Shown piece after piece: positions 1-7,658 of a stretch of 23,007 nt of DNA (its first letter is position 1; every line of letters starts with the position of its first letter). Both the position numbers and the translations under genes were made by a program. The stretch lies in the NCBI GenBank assembly GCA_021372535.1, contig JAJFUH010000113.1:1-23007 (forward strand), written 5' to 3'. This stretch comes from a bacterium (GTDB lineage Bacteria; Latescibacterota; Latescibacteria; Latescibacterales; Latescibacteraceae). Under the pieces are notes generated by a model. That model was not told where the DNA came from. It was given only the letters and a program-made list of their open reading frames with translations, and ran no database searches.

Positions 1-48
1 AAGAATCATCCAGTGAGAATTAGAAATTACTGTTTGCAGAAAATGAGA

Positions 49-86
49 GGCCTTTCCGTATAAGCGGAACGGCCTTATTTATTTCT
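49..86 (+). terminator. Hairpin terminator of an upstream gene
   Basis: Positions 49-58 (GGCCTTTCCG) pair with 65-74 (CGGAACGGCC) with one mismatch around a 6-nt loop, followed by a T-rich stretch. This looks like an intrinsic terminator for a gene that ends left of the window. The first 48 bases contain no recognisable gene end. In many bacteria rpmE lies upstream of DUF1385-prfA-prmC, but I cannot confirm that here. Confidence 0.6.
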
Positions 87-126
87 GAACCCTGAATTTC
101 GTACAGGCAATGAGAGATTCCGTTTT

Positions 127-1122
127 ATGAGTGATCATGAAAAAAATACTGTTCACGGCGCCAACGGAACAAAATCCGCAATGGAATCCACGGTCGATAT
201 GAATGTGGGCGGGCAGGCTGTCATCGAGGGTGTGATGATGCGTTCGCCGCAGGCAATCGCCACCGCTGTCCGGCTTCCCGATGGCACCATCGAGCTGAAC
301 AGACGGCTGTACACTTCCTTCGTGAAACGTCACCGATACCTCGATTTCCCCATTCTCCGGGGAGCGATCAATTTCTTCGAGATGCTCTTCATCGGTATGG
401 AAACCCTCAACTGGTCCGCCGATATTCAGATGAAGTACGAGGATAAAAAGTCGGGAAAGGAACACTCGAAATCCGGAGCATTCTGGAACACCGTTCTGCT
501 GACCGGGTCGATAGTGGTTGCGCTCGGTGCGGCCCTCGGGATTTTTTTTGCATTCCCCATATTTGTTGCCACATACCTCGGACTGTCGAAAGGCGCGCTT
601 CTGTTTAATCTTGTCGCGGGCGCGATACGGCTTGTCCTGTTCGTACTGTATATTGCGCTCATATCGAGAATGAAGGATATACAACGGGTTTTCCGGTATC
701 ATGGTGCCGAGCATATGAGTATTTTCACCCTCGAAGCTTCGGAGGACCTCACGGTCGACTTGGTGCGCCTGAAAAGCAGGTTTCACCCGAGGTGCGGCAC
801 GTCGTTCATACTCATCGTGGCAATTTTCAGCATTGTTCTGTTCGGAATCGCCGATTCCCTCTTTCCGTTGGTGTTCGGGCACCTGCAGTCTCTCCCGCAG
901 CGGCTGGCGACACACCTGCTCCTGCTTCCGTTTGTTGCCGGGGTTTCCTACGAGCTTTTGAAACTCTCCGGCAGGTTCCGCTCCAGCGCCATAGTGAAGC
1001 TTCTGATTATGCCGGGCCTGTGGCTCCAGTACATGACAACGGCCGAGCCTGACGATGGTATGCTCGAAGTCGCGCTCTGCGCCCTCAAGGCCGTTCTCGG
1101 CGAGGGAGAGGGGGCGGCATGA
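127..1122 (+). CDS. DUF1385 family membrane protein (YqhQ-like)
   Basis: A 331-residue protein of unknown molecular function in the DUF1385 (YqhQ) family. The family signature is visible near residues 26-40 ([15 protein letters not shown]), followed by the conserved region ending in [15 protein letters not shown]. Several hydrophobic helices follow, at about residues 122-150, 158-180, 220-245 and 255-275, so it should sit in the inner membrane. The conserved segment [15 protein letters not shown] and the motif [10 protein letters not shown] fit the family. It overlaps the next gene (prfA) by 4 bp as ATGA, and this DUF1385-prfA-prmC order is common in bacteria, so it is probably co-transcribed with them. 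The start at 127 has only a weak purine-rich site upstream. An in-frame ATG at 181 is an alternative, because the conserved part begins shortly after it. Confidence 0.88.
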   Translation: MSDHEKNTVHGANGTKSAMESTVDMNVGGQAVIEGVMMRSPQAIATAVRLPDGTIELNRRLYTSFVKRHRYLDFPILRGAINFFEMLFIGMETLNWSADIQMKYEDKKSGKEHSKSGAFWNTVLLTGSIVVALGAALGIFFAFPIFVATYLGLSKGALLFNLVAGAIRLVLFVLYIALISRMKDIQRVFRYHGAEHMSIFTLEASEDLTVDLVRLKSRFHPRCGTSFILIVAIFSIVLFGIADSLFPLVFGHLQSLPQRLATHLLLLPFVAGVSYELLKLSGRFRSSAIVKLLIMPGLWLQYMTTAEPDDGMLEVALCALKAVLGEGEGAA

Positions 1123-2213
1123 GTTCGACTCTTCAGACCAGCATACGGCATATATATGAACGGTATGAGGAGCTCGGCAGGCGTCTGTCCTCCCCGGAAG
1201 TGATTTCAAACCCGCCTCTCATGTCAAAACTCGCGAAGGAGCGTTCGATCCTCGAACCGAAAGTGGCGGTTTTCCGCAGGTATGAACGGCTCGTCACACA
1301 GCTCGACGATGCACAGATTCTCGAAGCGGAGGAAAAAGACCCCGAAATGGCCTCTCTTGCACGAGCCGAGGTCGAAACGCTCGAAGAGGAACTCCAGCGT
1401 CTCGAAGAAGAAATAAAATTCCTCCTGCTTCCTCCCGACCCTCTGGATGGGAAGGACATCATCATGGAAATCCGGGCCGGGACAGGCGGTGATGAGGCAT
1501 CGCTGTTTGCCGCGGACCTCTACCGCATGTACGATCGCTATGCCGAAATGAGAGGCTGGAAGACCGAGGTGTTCTCCACTGCGCCGACAGAGATGGGCGG
1601 ATTCAAGGAAATCATCTTTTCCGTTTCGGGGAGCGATGTTTACTCCCATCTCAAATATGAGAGCGGCGTCCACCGTGTCCAGCGCGTTCCCGCCACCGAA
1701 TCTTCGGGACGGATTCATACGTCCGCGGCATCGGTTGTCGTTCTCCCGGAAGCGGAGGATGTCCATATCGAAATCAATCCGAACGATCTGAAAATCGACG
1801 TTTATCGTTCCAGCGGGCCCGGCGGCCAGAGTGTCAACACGACCGACTCTGCGGTTCGTGTCACCCATATTCCGACCGGAATCGTGGTCACCTGCCAGGA
1901 TGAGAAAAGCCAGCTCAAGAATAAGAACAAGGCGCTGAAGGTCCTCCGCGCCCGTCTTCTCGACAAGGTGCTGACGGAGCAGCAGAACGCCCGGAGCGCT
2001 GTGCGGCGGTCCATGGTTGGCTCGGGAGATCGGTCGGCAAAGATACGGACGTACAACTTCCCTCAGAACAGGGTCACCGACCACCGTATCACGCTGACGC
2101 TCCATAAACTCGACAGCATTCTTGCCGGTCATATCGATGAGCTGATCGACGCCCTCAGGATAGAAGACCGCAGAGAGGCGCTGGAAGAACAGGCGAAGGA
2201 ACTGGTAAAATAA
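1119..2213 (+). CDS. prfA: Peptide chain release factor 1
   Basis: Release factor 1 recognises the UAA and UAG stop codons on the ribosome and triggers hydrolysis of peptidyl-tRNA. The protein has 364 residues, the normal length. The catalytic GGQ motif is at residues 235-237 in the context [15 protein letters not shown]. The codon-recognition tripeptide is PAT at residues 191-193, which marks RF1 (RF2 has SPF). The N-terminal third is charged and helical, as in domain 1 of the family. The start ATG overlaps the DUF1385 stop codon as ATGA, which implies translational coupling. prmC, whose product methylates the GGQ glutamine, begins 10 bp downstream, so enzyme and substrate are encoded side by side. 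Confidence 0.97.
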   Translation: MSSTLQTSIRHIYERYEELGRRLSSPEVISNPPLMSKLAKERSILEPKVAVFRRYERLVTQLDDAQILEAEEKDPEMASLARAEVETLEEELQRLEEEIKFLLLPPDPLDGKDIIMEIRAGTGGDEASLFAADLYRMYDRYAEMRGWKTEVFSTAPTEMGGFKEIIFSVSGSDVYSHLKYESGVHRVQRVPATESSGRIHTSAASVVVLPEAEDVHIEINPNDLKIDVYRSSGPGGQSVNTTDSAVRVTHIPTGIVVTCQDEKSQLKNKNKALKVLRARLLDKVLTEQQNARSAVRRSMVGSGDRSAKIRTYNFPQNRVTDHRITLTLHKLDSILAGHIDELIDALRIEDRREALEEQAKELVK

Positions 2214-2223
2214 AGCTGGTGGG

Positions 2224-3072
2224 ATGATGCGTGTGATCGACATCATCAATAAAGCATCCGAACATCTCCGTGAAAAAGGATTCGAGAATCCAAGGCTTGA
2301 AGTCGAACAGATGCTCGGTGCCGTGCTCGGCCTTTCACGGCTCGATCTGTACATGAAATTCGACCGGCCGCTGACCGATGATGAACTCGACCGCTTTCGC
2401 GCCCTCTACCGCCGGCGTCTCCGCCGTGAGCCGCTTCAGCACCTCATCGGCTCCGCGGGATTCAGGAATCTCGAGGTAAAAACCGACCGCCGGGCGCTCA
2501 TTCCACGGCCCGAGACGGAAGTACTTGTCGGGTGCGCGGTGGATTTTCTCTGGCACCGCGACTGCCCGGTCGTCGCGGACATCGGCACCGGAACCGGCGT
2601 CATCGCTCTCAGCATTCTTTACGAGATTCCCGAATCACGAGCCGTAGCCTCGGATATCTCCGGTGATGCGCTTCTTCTGGCCGAACAGAATGCCCATGTG
2701 CTGGGAATGGAGAGCCGTATCACCTTTGTCGGGGGCGATATGCTCGAAGCTCTCGATGGCCGCGGGCCGTTCGATGCGATTATCTCCAATCCGCCCTATG
2801 TGCTGAGCGGTGACATCGAAATCCTCCAGCCCGAGGTGAGCGGTTATGAACCGAGGATCGCGCTCGATGGCGGCGAAGACGGCCTGAAATATCTGAGCAT
2901 CATCGCCCGCGGCGCATACGGTTACCTTAAACAGGGCGGCCTCCTCCTCCTGGAATGCGGCGAAGGACAGGCCGGAGCGGTGCGGGAGGAAATTGCGCGG
3001 ACCGGACAGTATTCGACCATTGAAATCATAGAGGATCTGGCCGGGAAAAAGAGAGTGATAAAGGCTTGTTGA
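2224..3072 (+). CDS. prmC: Release factor glutamine methyltransferase
   Basis: PrmC (HemK) uses S-adenosylmethionine to methylate the glutamine of the GGQ motif in release factors. The 282-residue length is typical. An N-terminal helical domain (about residues 1-85) precedes a Rossmann methyltransferase domain. The SAM-binding motif I is DIGTGTG starting at D119, and the glutamine-binding NPPY motif is at residues 189-192. The segment before the catalytic domain, with LIPRPETEVLV, is a family hallmark. The ATG at 2224 is directly preceded by GGTGGG. A second ATG at 2227 has slightly better spacing, so the exact start is uncertain by one codon. It is the last gene of the prfA cluster, and repeat-rich spacer follows. 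Confidence 0.96.
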   Translation: MMRVIDIINKASEHLREKGFENPRLEVEQMLGAVLGLSRLDLYMKFDRPLTDDELDRFRALYRRRLRREPLQHLIGSAGFRNLEVKTDRRALIPRPETEVLVGCAVDFLWHRDCPVVADIGTGTGVIALSILYEIPESRAVASDISGDALLLAEQNAHVLGMESRITFVGGDMLEALDGRGPFDAIISNPPYVLSGDIEILQPEVSGYEPRIALDGGEDGLKYLSIIARGAYGYLKQGGLLLLECGEGQAGAVREEIARTGQYSTIEIIEDLAGKKRVIKAC

Positions 3073-3077
3073 TACAG

Positions 3078-3106
3078 GCACAAGGCATAAGGCATAAGGC
3101 ACAAGG
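3078..3106. repeat. Heptad tandem repeat GGCATAA/GGCACAA
   Basis: About four consecutive 7-bp units alternate between GGCACAA and GGCATAA directly after prmC. The same two units recur in a different order at 20204-20235. The repeat therefore appears to be a dispersed family of short heptad arrays rather than a local accident. Confidence 0.7.
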
Positions 3107-3146
3107 GGCAAAGAGACAGAGGGACAAAGAGACTTTTTGAGAAATA

Positions 3147-3166
3147 TCCGGTAATTCATTACCGGA
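3147..3166. repeat. Perfect inverted repeat after prmC
   Basis: The arms TCCGGTAAT (3147-3155) and ATTACCGGA (3158-3166) are exact reverse complements with 2 bases between them. No T-run follows, so it is not a textbook intrinsic terminator. It could still end the prfA-prmC transcript or be a dispersed palindrome. Confidence 0.55.
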
Positions 3167-3273
3167 CAGGAAAGGCAGTTAACCCAAATAATTCACAAAT
3201 TTGTATTTTTTCTTAAAAAGATACCCTCCGCCTTTCAGCATACCCCTTTTTTATGGGTGGTAATGATGTGGTT

Positions 3274-3319
3274 CCCCCTTTCGTCAATAAGGGGGATACG
3301 GCGAAGCCGAGGGGGATCA
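3274..3319. repeat. CCCCCTT/AAGGGGG palindromic repeat, short form
   Basis: A hairpin with arms CCCCCTT and AAGGGGG is followed by ACGGCGAAGCCGA and then GGGGGATC. The same arrangement, with a longer internal part, is seen at 20740-20880. It is a dispersed non-coding element. Confidence 0.6.
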
Positions 3320-3348
3320 TGTGAAAGCCGGAATAACGTTATCGCACA

Positions 3349-3377
3349 TTGTTATTAATGAGGTTACACCATAGTTA
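3349..3377 (+). promoter_or_regulatory. Possible promoter of the 3459-10168 operon
   Basis: TTGTTA at 3349-3354 and TAGTTA at 3372-3377 are separated by 17 bp. Both boxes match the sigma70 consensus only moderately. The location, about 80 bp before the first gene of a six-gene run, is the main argument for it. Confidence 0.3.
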
Positions 3378-3458
3378 CCTGTACTTTTTTCGGCGTTTAT
3401 AAATAATCAGGGTTCAGAGCAGCATGAAAAATTCATGAGAATACTTTAAGGAGACTTT

Positions 3459-4355
3459 ATGCGGGTATATTCACTTCTGAAAGACGATGCGGTTATTCTC
3501 GGTATTGAAGACGGCGGTTCCATGATCGATCTGACAAAGGCGATCAGCATGTACGAGGTATGGTGCGATGGTTATTGCGATGATTTTGTCCCGGACATCG
3601 AGACATTGATATGGACCGGCCGGTTCACCGTCGCGTTTCTCGAAAAGATCATGGAATTTGTTTCCGGACACGGACTTGTGAACGATCTGGCGGTAACGGA
3701 AGAATACAGCGTCAATCCCCCGCTCTATCCGGGAAAGATAATCGCCCTCGGCAACAACTACCGTAAACACATCGAGGAGATGAACCAGAAACTTCCCGAA
3801 AAACCCGTCCTGTTCGGTAAATGGCCATCGACTGTCATCGGGCACGGCGACGAGATCGTGAGACCCGCGTGGATCGGAATGATGAGCTACGAGGCCGAGC
3901 TCGCCTTCATAGTCGGCAAACAGGCGAAAAATGTACCCGCAAAGGATGCCATGAACTATATAGCCGGTTATACCTGCCTTAACGATATAACCGCGCGCGA
4001 CCTTCAAAAAAAGGACCTTGCGGAGCATCTTCCCTGGATGCCTTCGAAGAATTTCGATACCTTTACGCCGCTGGGACCCTGCGTTCTTCCCGCCGGACTG
4101 GTGAAAAATCCTGTGGAAATCGGCGTTCAGAGCAAGGTGAACGGCGAGCTTCGCCAGGATGGCAACACCCGTGATTTTATTTTTGATATTCCGACAGTTA
4201 TCGAATATATTTCAAAGATTATGACACTCGAACCCGGGGATGTCGTCACCACGGGGACGCCCGAAGGCGTCGGCGCTCTCGAACCCGGGGATGTCGTCGA
4301 GATAACATGCGAATTTATCGGAACCCTTTCAAATCCCGTTCAGGCATCGGAATAA
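3459..4355 (+). CDS. Fumarylacetoacetate hydrolase family protein
   Basis: A 298-residue protein of the FAH fold. The family includes hydrolases, isomerases and decarboxylases acting on 2-oxo or enol dicarboxylates, as well as oxaloacetate decarboxylases. The catalytic core starts near residue 88 (PGKIIALGNNYRKHIEEM) and contains the metal-ligand pattern SYEAELAFIVGK followed by LNDITARDLQ. The family C-terminus LEPGDVVTTGTPEGVG is present. The first 80 residues form the usual smaller N-terminal domain. AAGGAG lies at 3448-3453, 5 bp before the ATG, a strong ribosome binding site. The next gene starts 27 bp downstream. The substrate cannot be told from sequence, and no aromatic-degradation genes are nearby, so a housekeeping role in 2-oxoacid metabolism is as likely as catabolism. 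Confidence 0.9.
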   Translation: MRVYSLLKDDAVILGIEDGGSMIDLTKAISMYEVWCDGYCDDFVPDIETLIWTGRFTVAFLEKIMEFVSGHGLVNDLAVTEEYSVNPPLYPGKIIALGNNYRKHIEEMNQKLPEKPVLFGKWPSTVIGHGDEIVRPAWIGMMSYEAELAFIVGKQAKNVPAKDAMNYIAGYTCLNDITARDLQKKDLAEHLPWMPSKNFDTFTPLGPCVLPAGLVKNPVEIGVQSKVNGELRQDGNTRDFIFDIPTVIEYISKIMTLEPGDVVTTGTPEGVGALEPGDVVEITCEFIGTLSNPVQASE

Positions 4356-4382
4356 ACGGGAATACCACGACGGAGGTTTTAC

Positions 4383-6131
4383 ATGGACAGCAGGAAACAG
4401 CGCAGAATTCTTCTTTTTAATATGGTCGTCGCGGCGGTTATTATCAGCTCGGTCATTTTCGCGTTCGAGGCAATCGGTGCGGGAAACCTCGATTATGAAA
4501 ACGTGGGGAAAGGTATCGAGCTCTGGAGCGAAGTATACAAAATCGTCCTCAACGATTATATCAAGGATATCGATCCATGGAAAATGGCTAAAAACGGTGT
4601 GCAGGGCATGATCGAAACCCTCGATCCCTACACGTCCTTTTTCGATCCCGGCGATTACCGGCAGATGCAGGAGGATTCGAAAGGCGAGTTTGCCGGTCTC
4701 GGTATCTCCATTGCCACGGTCAACGATTACCCTACGGTCATGGAATTTCCCATCGACGGCTCTCCTGCAATGAGGCTCGGATTACGGGCGGGTGATGTGA
4801 TTGTGGATATCGAGGGCACGAGCACCTTCAAAGTACCGATCAACGATGTGGTGAGCAGGCTCCGCGGAAAAGTCAACACCATCGTCAATATCAAGGTGAA
4901 GCGGGGTAACAACGAGGACTTACTGGCATTTACCATAAAACGTGAAAAAATCAAACTTGTCAACATACCCTTCAGCGGCCAGATCGACAAGGGCATAGGG
5001 TACATAAAGCTCAACCGGTTCAACGCCGAAGGACCCGACGAGATGACGGCGGCGCTCGACAGCCTGCGGAAGGTTGAGAATCTCAAGGGAGTCATACTCG
5101 ATCTGCGTTATAATCCGGGTGGTCTCCTGAACGTCGCCCGCGATATTTCCAACGCATTCCTGCCGAAGGGAGCCCTCATCGTTTCCACACGGGGCCGCAA
5201 CGACAAGGACAAGGATCAGCTCATAGCCGCTTCGATGCCTCTGCTCCCCCAGACACCGCTCGTGGTGCTCGTCAACAGGGGAAGCGCTTCGGCATCGGAG
5301 ATTGTTGCCGGCGCGATCCAGGATCACGACCGCGGGGTACTCATCGGGGAAACCACGTTCGGCAAGGGTTCGGTGCAGACACTCCTCGATCTGCCGGGAG
5401 ACACCGGACTCAAGCTGACCACCGCATACTATTATACGCCTTCGGGACGGTGCATACACCGTGAACGCTCTCTCGACGAGGAAGCCGCATTCAGCCGTGA
5501 CGAGGAAGAGCTGACCGGAACCACCGAGAGTAAAGAAGACAGCCTGAAAACCCACAGTAAATTCTACACCCTCACCAAGAATCGCGTCGTCTACGAGGGC
5601 GGGGGCGTAACGCCTGACCTCATCGTCAAGGAAAAAACGGTCGGGAATATCGTAACCCAGCTTGCCGGCCAGAGCATATTTTTTGATTTTGCAGTGCTCT
5701 ACAGCGATAAACATCCCGATTTGAAGGAAGACTTTGTCGTGACCGATGCGCTGGCCAATGAGTTCAGAGACTATATCAAGGACTCGAAGGTCTTCAAGTA
5801 CACCATCCCCGGGAAGACATACCTTGATAATTTCAAGAAGGTCATCGATAACGAGAAGTATGACAGCGATATCGTTAAAATGATCGATGACATGGAAAAA
5901 ACGCTCATTGAACGCCGTGACAAAGATTTTGATGCTAACCTCGATACCATAAAACGTATCCTCAAACGTGAGATAGCCGCAACGAAGTTCGGCAGTGCCG
6001 CACGGACGATTGCATCGAAGGATTGGGACATTCAGCTTCAAAAGGCAATTGAGGTTCTCAACAATCCCGAAATGTACAATTCCATTCTGGCGGAGGGTGC
6101 ACAAACCGGTGTTATTGCAGAAGTGAAATAA
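4383..6131 (+). CDS. Membrane-anchored C-terminal processing protease (S41)
   Basis: A carboxyl-terminal processing serine protease of family S41A (CtpA/Prc type), which trims or degrades periplasmic and membrane proteins. The 582 residues begin with a hydrophobic segment (about residues 8-31) that acts as signal peptide or membrane anchor. A PDZ domain spans about residues 95-180 (GLGISIATVNDYP, then LRAGDVIVDIEG). In the protease domain the Ser/Lys dyad is S303 (in RGSASASE) and K328 (in TTFGKGS), with the 25-residue spacing of the family. A C-terminal extension of about 200 charged residues follows and is longer than in the smallest family members. GGAGG at 4372-4376 supports the start. 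It sits between the FAH-fold gene and a TauE-type permease with short gaps, suggesting co-transcription rather than a shared pathway. Confidence 0.93.
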   Translation: MDSRKQRRILLFNMVVAAVIISSVIFAFEAIGAGNLDYENVGKGIELWSEVYKIVLNDYIKDIDPWKMAKNGVQGMIETLDPYTSFFDPGDYRQMQEDSKGEFAGLGISIATVNDYPTVMEFPIDGSPAMRLGLRAGDVIVDIEGTSTFKVPINDVVSRLRGKVNTIVNIKVKRGNNEDLLAFTIKREKIKLVNIPFSGQIDKGIGYIKLNRFNAEGPDEMTAALDSLRKVENLKGVILDLRYNPGGLLNVARDISNAFLPKGALIVSTRGRNDKDKDQLIAASMPLLPQTPLVVLVNRGSASASEIVAGAIQDHDRGVLIGETTFGKGSVQTLLDLPGDTGLKLTTAYYYTPSGRCIHRERSLDEEAAFSRDEEELTGTTESKEDSLKTHSKFYTLTKNRVVYEGGGVTPDLIVKEKTVGNIVTQLAGQSIFFDFAVLYSDKHPDLKEDFVVTDALANEFRDYIKDSKVFKYTIPGKTYLDNFKKVIDNEKYDSDIVKMIDDMEKTLIERRDKDFDANLDTIKRILKREIAATKFGSAARTIASKDWDIQLQKAIEVLNNPEMYNSILAEGAQTGVIAEVK

Positions 6132-6149
6132 ACAGGGTACAGGGTTTTC

Positions 6150-6965
6150 ATGCCGGTAATCTCACTCATAGAACTTTTTCTGACCGGTGCACTCGCCGGT
6201 TTTTCGGCCGGATTCATGGGAGTCGGAGGCGGGGCGGTACTGACGCCGTTATGTATGATCGTGTTCCCGCTTCTGGGCGTTCATACGGATAATCTGGTAA
6301 AGATTATTTTCGGAACCAACATGTTTCTCGTGACGATTTTTTCTGTTTCAGCGGTACAGAAACACTACCGGAACAAAAAAGTCGACATGCGCACCGTGTG
6401 GATAATGGGACCGCTGGCTATACTCGGCTCCCTGGCCGGAGCATGGCTTGCAGCGATTACCGATCCCGGCGCCCTTAAAAAGATGTTCGCCGCGCTCCTC
6501 ATAGTGTCATCCCTGCTTATTATCATAAAAGGCCTCAGAAAACCCGTCGTCAGCGTGAAAGAGAGAAAAGCGCTCATTCCCCTGAAATTCCTGCCGTTAC
6601 TGGGATTCATTGCCGGTATGGCGGGAAGTTTTCTCGGAATCGGCGGCGGTATCGTCATGGTTCCGGCGCTTATACTACTTTTTGCGCTTCCCGTTGACCG
6701 GGTGGCCGGTACATCGAGCTTCGTAATCATTTTTATCGGCCTGGCCGGAATGGTGTCATATATGTGGCATGGTTCGGGAATCGTGGAGCTTCCCGGATGG
6801 TCGAGCGGATATGTATGGTGGTCGGCTGCGATTCCGCTTGCGATCGGAGGTGTCCCGATGGCACGTTTCGGCGCATGGGTCAATTCAAAGTTACATGCAC
6901 GGCTGCTCCAGATACTGTTTGGACTCATACTTCTGGCGCTGGCGGTTAAGCTGCTTCTTTTCTGA
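6150..6965 (+). CDS. TauE/SafE family membrane transporter
   Basis: A 271-residue polytopic membrane protein of the sulfite exporter TauE/SafE (DUF81) family. Characterised members are proposed to export sulfite or other organosulfur-derived anions, but most are uncharacterised. The family's internal duplication is visible: GFMGVGGGAVLTP near residues 24-36 and a second copy, GSFLGIGGGIVMVP, near residues 158-171. About eight hydrophobic helices can be read. The start ATG is 18 bp after the protease stop. Neighbours downstream are an MtnX-like phosphatase, a RACo-type activator and serine acetyltransferase, so a link to sulfur or methyl metabolism is possible but inferred only from context. 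Confidence 0.88.
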   Translation: MPVISLIELFLTGALAGFSAGFMGVGGGAVLTPLCMIVFPLLGVHTDNLVKIIFGTNMFLVTIFSVSAVQKHYRNKKVDMRTVWIMGPLAILGSLAGAWLAAITDPGALKKMFAALLIVSSLLIIIKGLRKPVVSVKERKALIPLKFLPLLGFIAGMAGSFLGIGGGIVMVPALILLFALPVDRVAGTSSFVIIFIGLAGMVSYMWHGSGIVELPGWSSGYVWWSAAIPLAIGGVPMARFGAWVNSKLHARLLQILFGLILLALAVKLLLF

Positions 6966-6992
6966 ATTTTCACAAAGCAAGGAGATTTTATA

Positions 6993-7658
6993 TTGAAACA
7001 GGCAACACGGCTTTTTGTGGATTTTGATGGTACCATTACCAAACACGATATAGGAGACAGCATTTTTGAGACATTTCTTCTTCCCGACCTGCTCAGACAG
7101 GGTTGGCATACAAAAATAATCGACGAGTGGAAAGCAGGTACCATTTCCTCGCATGAATGTCTCGTCCGTGAATGCGCAAACACCCGTGTAACACGCGAAG
7201 AGCTCGACCGTCACCTCGATAAATACGGGTTGACGCCCGGCTTCAAAGAAACGGTCGGATACTGCAAGGCAAACGGTATACCTCTCATGATACTGTCGGA
7301 CGGGCTCGACTATTACATAGAATACCTTCTCGGCAAGTTCGGCCTCAGCGAAGTCGATTACCGGGCGAACAGCATGTTCTTCACCGACGGTTCCATCGGG
7401 GTCGAATTCCCCTACATGGACAGGGGATGCGGGCGATGCGGGAACTGCAAACGCTGGCACATGGTGAATTCAAGAAAGAACGGGGAGACCGTTGTGTATG
7501 TCGGCGACGGGTACTCCGACCGTTATGCCATACGGAATGCGGACAGGGTGTTCGCGCGCGGCGACCTCGTTGAATACTGCGGGAAAAACGGGCTTTCATA
7601 TACACCGTACAAAGATTTCTACGATATTATGCGTTACCTGGAGAACGGAGATGAGTGA
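6993..7658 (+). CDS. MtnX-like HAD-IB family phosphatase
   Basis: A 221-residue haloacid dehalogenase-type phosphatase. Motif I is DFDGT at residues 10-14, motif II is ILSDG near residue 104, and motif IV is VGDGYSD at residues 170-176 with D172 and D176 as Mg ligands. A cysteine cluster, C146-x2-C149-x2-C152, matches the cysteine-rich insertion of MtnX-like members, which dephosphorylate a methionine-salvage intermediate. Other HAD-IB enzymes such as phosphoserine phosphatase are less likely. The start is TTG at 6993, chosen because AAGGAG lies 8 bp upstream and no ATG fits before motif I. The 3' end overlaps the next gene by 8 bp, implying translational coupling. No other methionine-salvage genes are in the window, so the substrate is open. 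Confidence 0.85.
   Translation: MKQATRLFVDFDGTITKHDIGDSIFETFLLPDLLRQGWHTKIIDEWKAGTISSHECLVRECANTRVTREELDRHLDKYGLTPGFKETVGYCKANGIPLMILSDGLDYYIEYLLGKFGLSEVDYRANSMFFTDGSIGVEFPYMDRGCGRCGNCKRWHMVNSRKNGETVVYVGDGYSDRYAIRNADRVFARGDLVEYCGKNGLSYTPYKDFYDIMRYLENGDE

Larger units (their letters stand above)
3073..3458. other. Intergenic spacer with repeats and no gene
   Basis: No convincing coding sequence. In order, it holds a GGCATAA/GGCACAA heptad repeat (3078-3106), a perfect hairpin (3147-3166), a CCCCCTT/AAGGGGG palindromic element (3274-3319), a weak promoter candidate and the ribosome binding site of the next gene. Confidence 0.7.

Noticed and set aside
79-1209. Long open frame of 376 codons on the minus strand opposite the DUF1385 gene
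   Set aside because: It is the antisense reading of a clear conserved gene; its translation is rich in His, Arg and Glu with no family resemblance.
3078-3106. Heptad arrays considered as a CRISPR array
   Set aside because: Units are 7 bp, directly adjacent and without unique spacers; no cas gene is present.
4920-6104. 394-codon open frame on the minus strand opposite the S41 protease
   Set aside because: Shadow of a gene with an intact PDZ domain and Ser/Lys dyad.
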